DNA of 5,963 nt from assembly GCA_031269135.1 (NCBI GenBank), contig JAISZP010000047.1, positions 1 to 5,963 on the forward strand, in the 5' to 3' direction. Below are positions 5,466 through 5,963 of the stretch, one piece after another (position 1 is the stretch's first letter; each line of letters opens with the position of its first letter). A model generated the notes under the pieces. That model saw nothing but the letters and a program-made list of their open reading frames with translations, did no database searches and was not told where the DNA came from. A program made the translations under genes and the position numbers. This DNA comes from Deltaproteobacteria bacterium. GTDB lineage: Bacteria > Desulfobacterota > Desulfarculia > Adiutricales > Adiutricaceae.

Positions 5466-5963
5466 CAAGGAAATAATCCTCTGGAGCAATTTCGCGTTTA
5501 GCTCTGCTTGATTCTAGTTCTATTAGGCAGTTGAGCTTGGTTGCTCGCTTCAACCTCCTGATTTAATTACGGATCCTGCAAAAGGCTTGAAAATGCCTGG
5601 TTTGCCCCCAGATCAGGGGGTTACTGGGTCGTAACATGATCAACGTGGTTGCAACCTGGTTGTGAACCTCTGCAAATAAAATCGTAGCCACTGACGGTCC
5701 AAACCCGCTTGGAGCAATCACTGTGGAAATTTTACTCTATTGATCACAAGAATCAAGGCTAAATTTGACCATCAACTCGCCAAGCCGCGGTTAGCTGCTC
5801 AGATTTTCGGATCTGTCGGCTCTTGCGGTATTTGGGTATCTGGTTTATGCCACCTAAGCGATTTTGCCGTTATATCTGACATGGACACTGTTAACGACAT
5901 AAATACTCAATTCATTTTTTTATTAAATATCAATAAAAATTTTTTAGCCTCATATTTGCTTGA
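5466..5963. other. Right-hand region without a recognised gene
   Basis: No open frame on either strand has both reasonable length and a recognisable product. A 52-codon frame on the - strand (5563-5721) and a 65-codon one (5356-5553) were examined and not accepted. The stretch 5583-5668 is packed with small inverted repeats. From about 5900 to the edge the sequence is very AT-rich, with runs of A and T, which could belong to a promoter region of a gene beyond the window. Confidence 0.5.
5583..5668 (+). repeat. Cluster of five small inverted repeats
   Basis: Five small stems follow each other: AGGC/GCCT (5583-5586/5595-5598), CCCCC/GGGGG (5605-5609/5616-5620), GTTAC/GTAAC (5620-5624/5631-5635), the perfect palindrome GGTTGCAACC (5647-5656) and GGTT/AACC (5658-5661/5665-5668). 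The last two overlap an 11-bp tandem repeat, CAACGTGGTTG and CAACCTGGTTG (5641-5662). It could be a structured RNA, a binding-site cluster or a remnant of a mobile element; none of these is proved. Confidence 0.5.

Noticed and set aside
5356..5553. 65-codon frame on - preceded by AGGAGG
   Set aside because: The ribosome-binding sequence touches the TTG with no spacing, and over half of the frame is antisense to the end of the lipoprotein gene.
5641..5669. tRNA T-arm-like GGTTGCAACC
   Set aside because: No acceptor, D-arm or anticodon arm can be placed around it.
5563..5721. 52-codon frame on - (VIAPSGFGPSVATILF...)
   Set aside because: It reads somewhat protein-like, but has no ribosome-binding site or recognisable family. 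A transposase remnant was considered and not supported.

Overview
This 5,963-base window carries six protein-coding genes, all on the + strand. In order they are a WG-repeat protein cut by the left edge, hisI, hisG, a TPR lipoprotein, the GTPase gene engB, and a predicted lipoprotein of the YiiX/YebB (permuted NlpC/P60-like) cysteine-hydrolase type. There is no CRISPR array, tRNA, rRNA, recognisable transposase or phage gene.

Organism: two proteins have lipoprotein-like signals and the TPR protein resembles PilF/Tgl, so a Gram-negative bacterium is likely. A hisI-hisG pair with a long, self-regulated HisG and no HisZ is an arrangement known from Desulfovibrio-type bacteria. Desulfobacterota is therefore a reasonable but unproven guess. 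Only about two thirds of the window is coding. The rest lies in gaps of roughly 225 to 830 bases that contain short direct repeats and small hairpins, which hints at a slowly eroding or host-associated genome (inference).

Layout. 1-636: C-terminal part of a WG-repeat protein built from 36-residue units, two of them nearly identical at DNA level. 637-1408: gene-poor, with three sets of direct repeats whose copies begin 16 bases apart, the last just upstream of a good sigma-70-type promoter (-35 at 1409-1414, -10 at 1432-1437). 1469-2726: hisI and hisG overlap by 20 bases and should be translationally coupled; they encode steps 3 and 1 of histidine synthesis. 2826-3608: TPR lipoprotein. 3609-3931: spacer with an 18-bp tandem pair, a nested inverted repeat and a 16-bp tandem array. 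3932-4594: engB. 4595-4820: pyrimidine-rich spacer with a possible weak terminator. 4821-5465: YiiX-like lipoprotein. 5466-5963: no gene seen, but a tight cluster of small palindromes at 5583-5668 and a very AT-rich right edge.

Apart from hisI-hisG, the genes do not form an obvious pathway. Most are housekeeping or envelope functions. No coherent new defence or mobile system is visible. The most unusual signals are the recurrent 16-base spacing of unrelated direct repeats in noncoding DNA, the recently duplicated WG unit, and the palindrome cluster near the right end.
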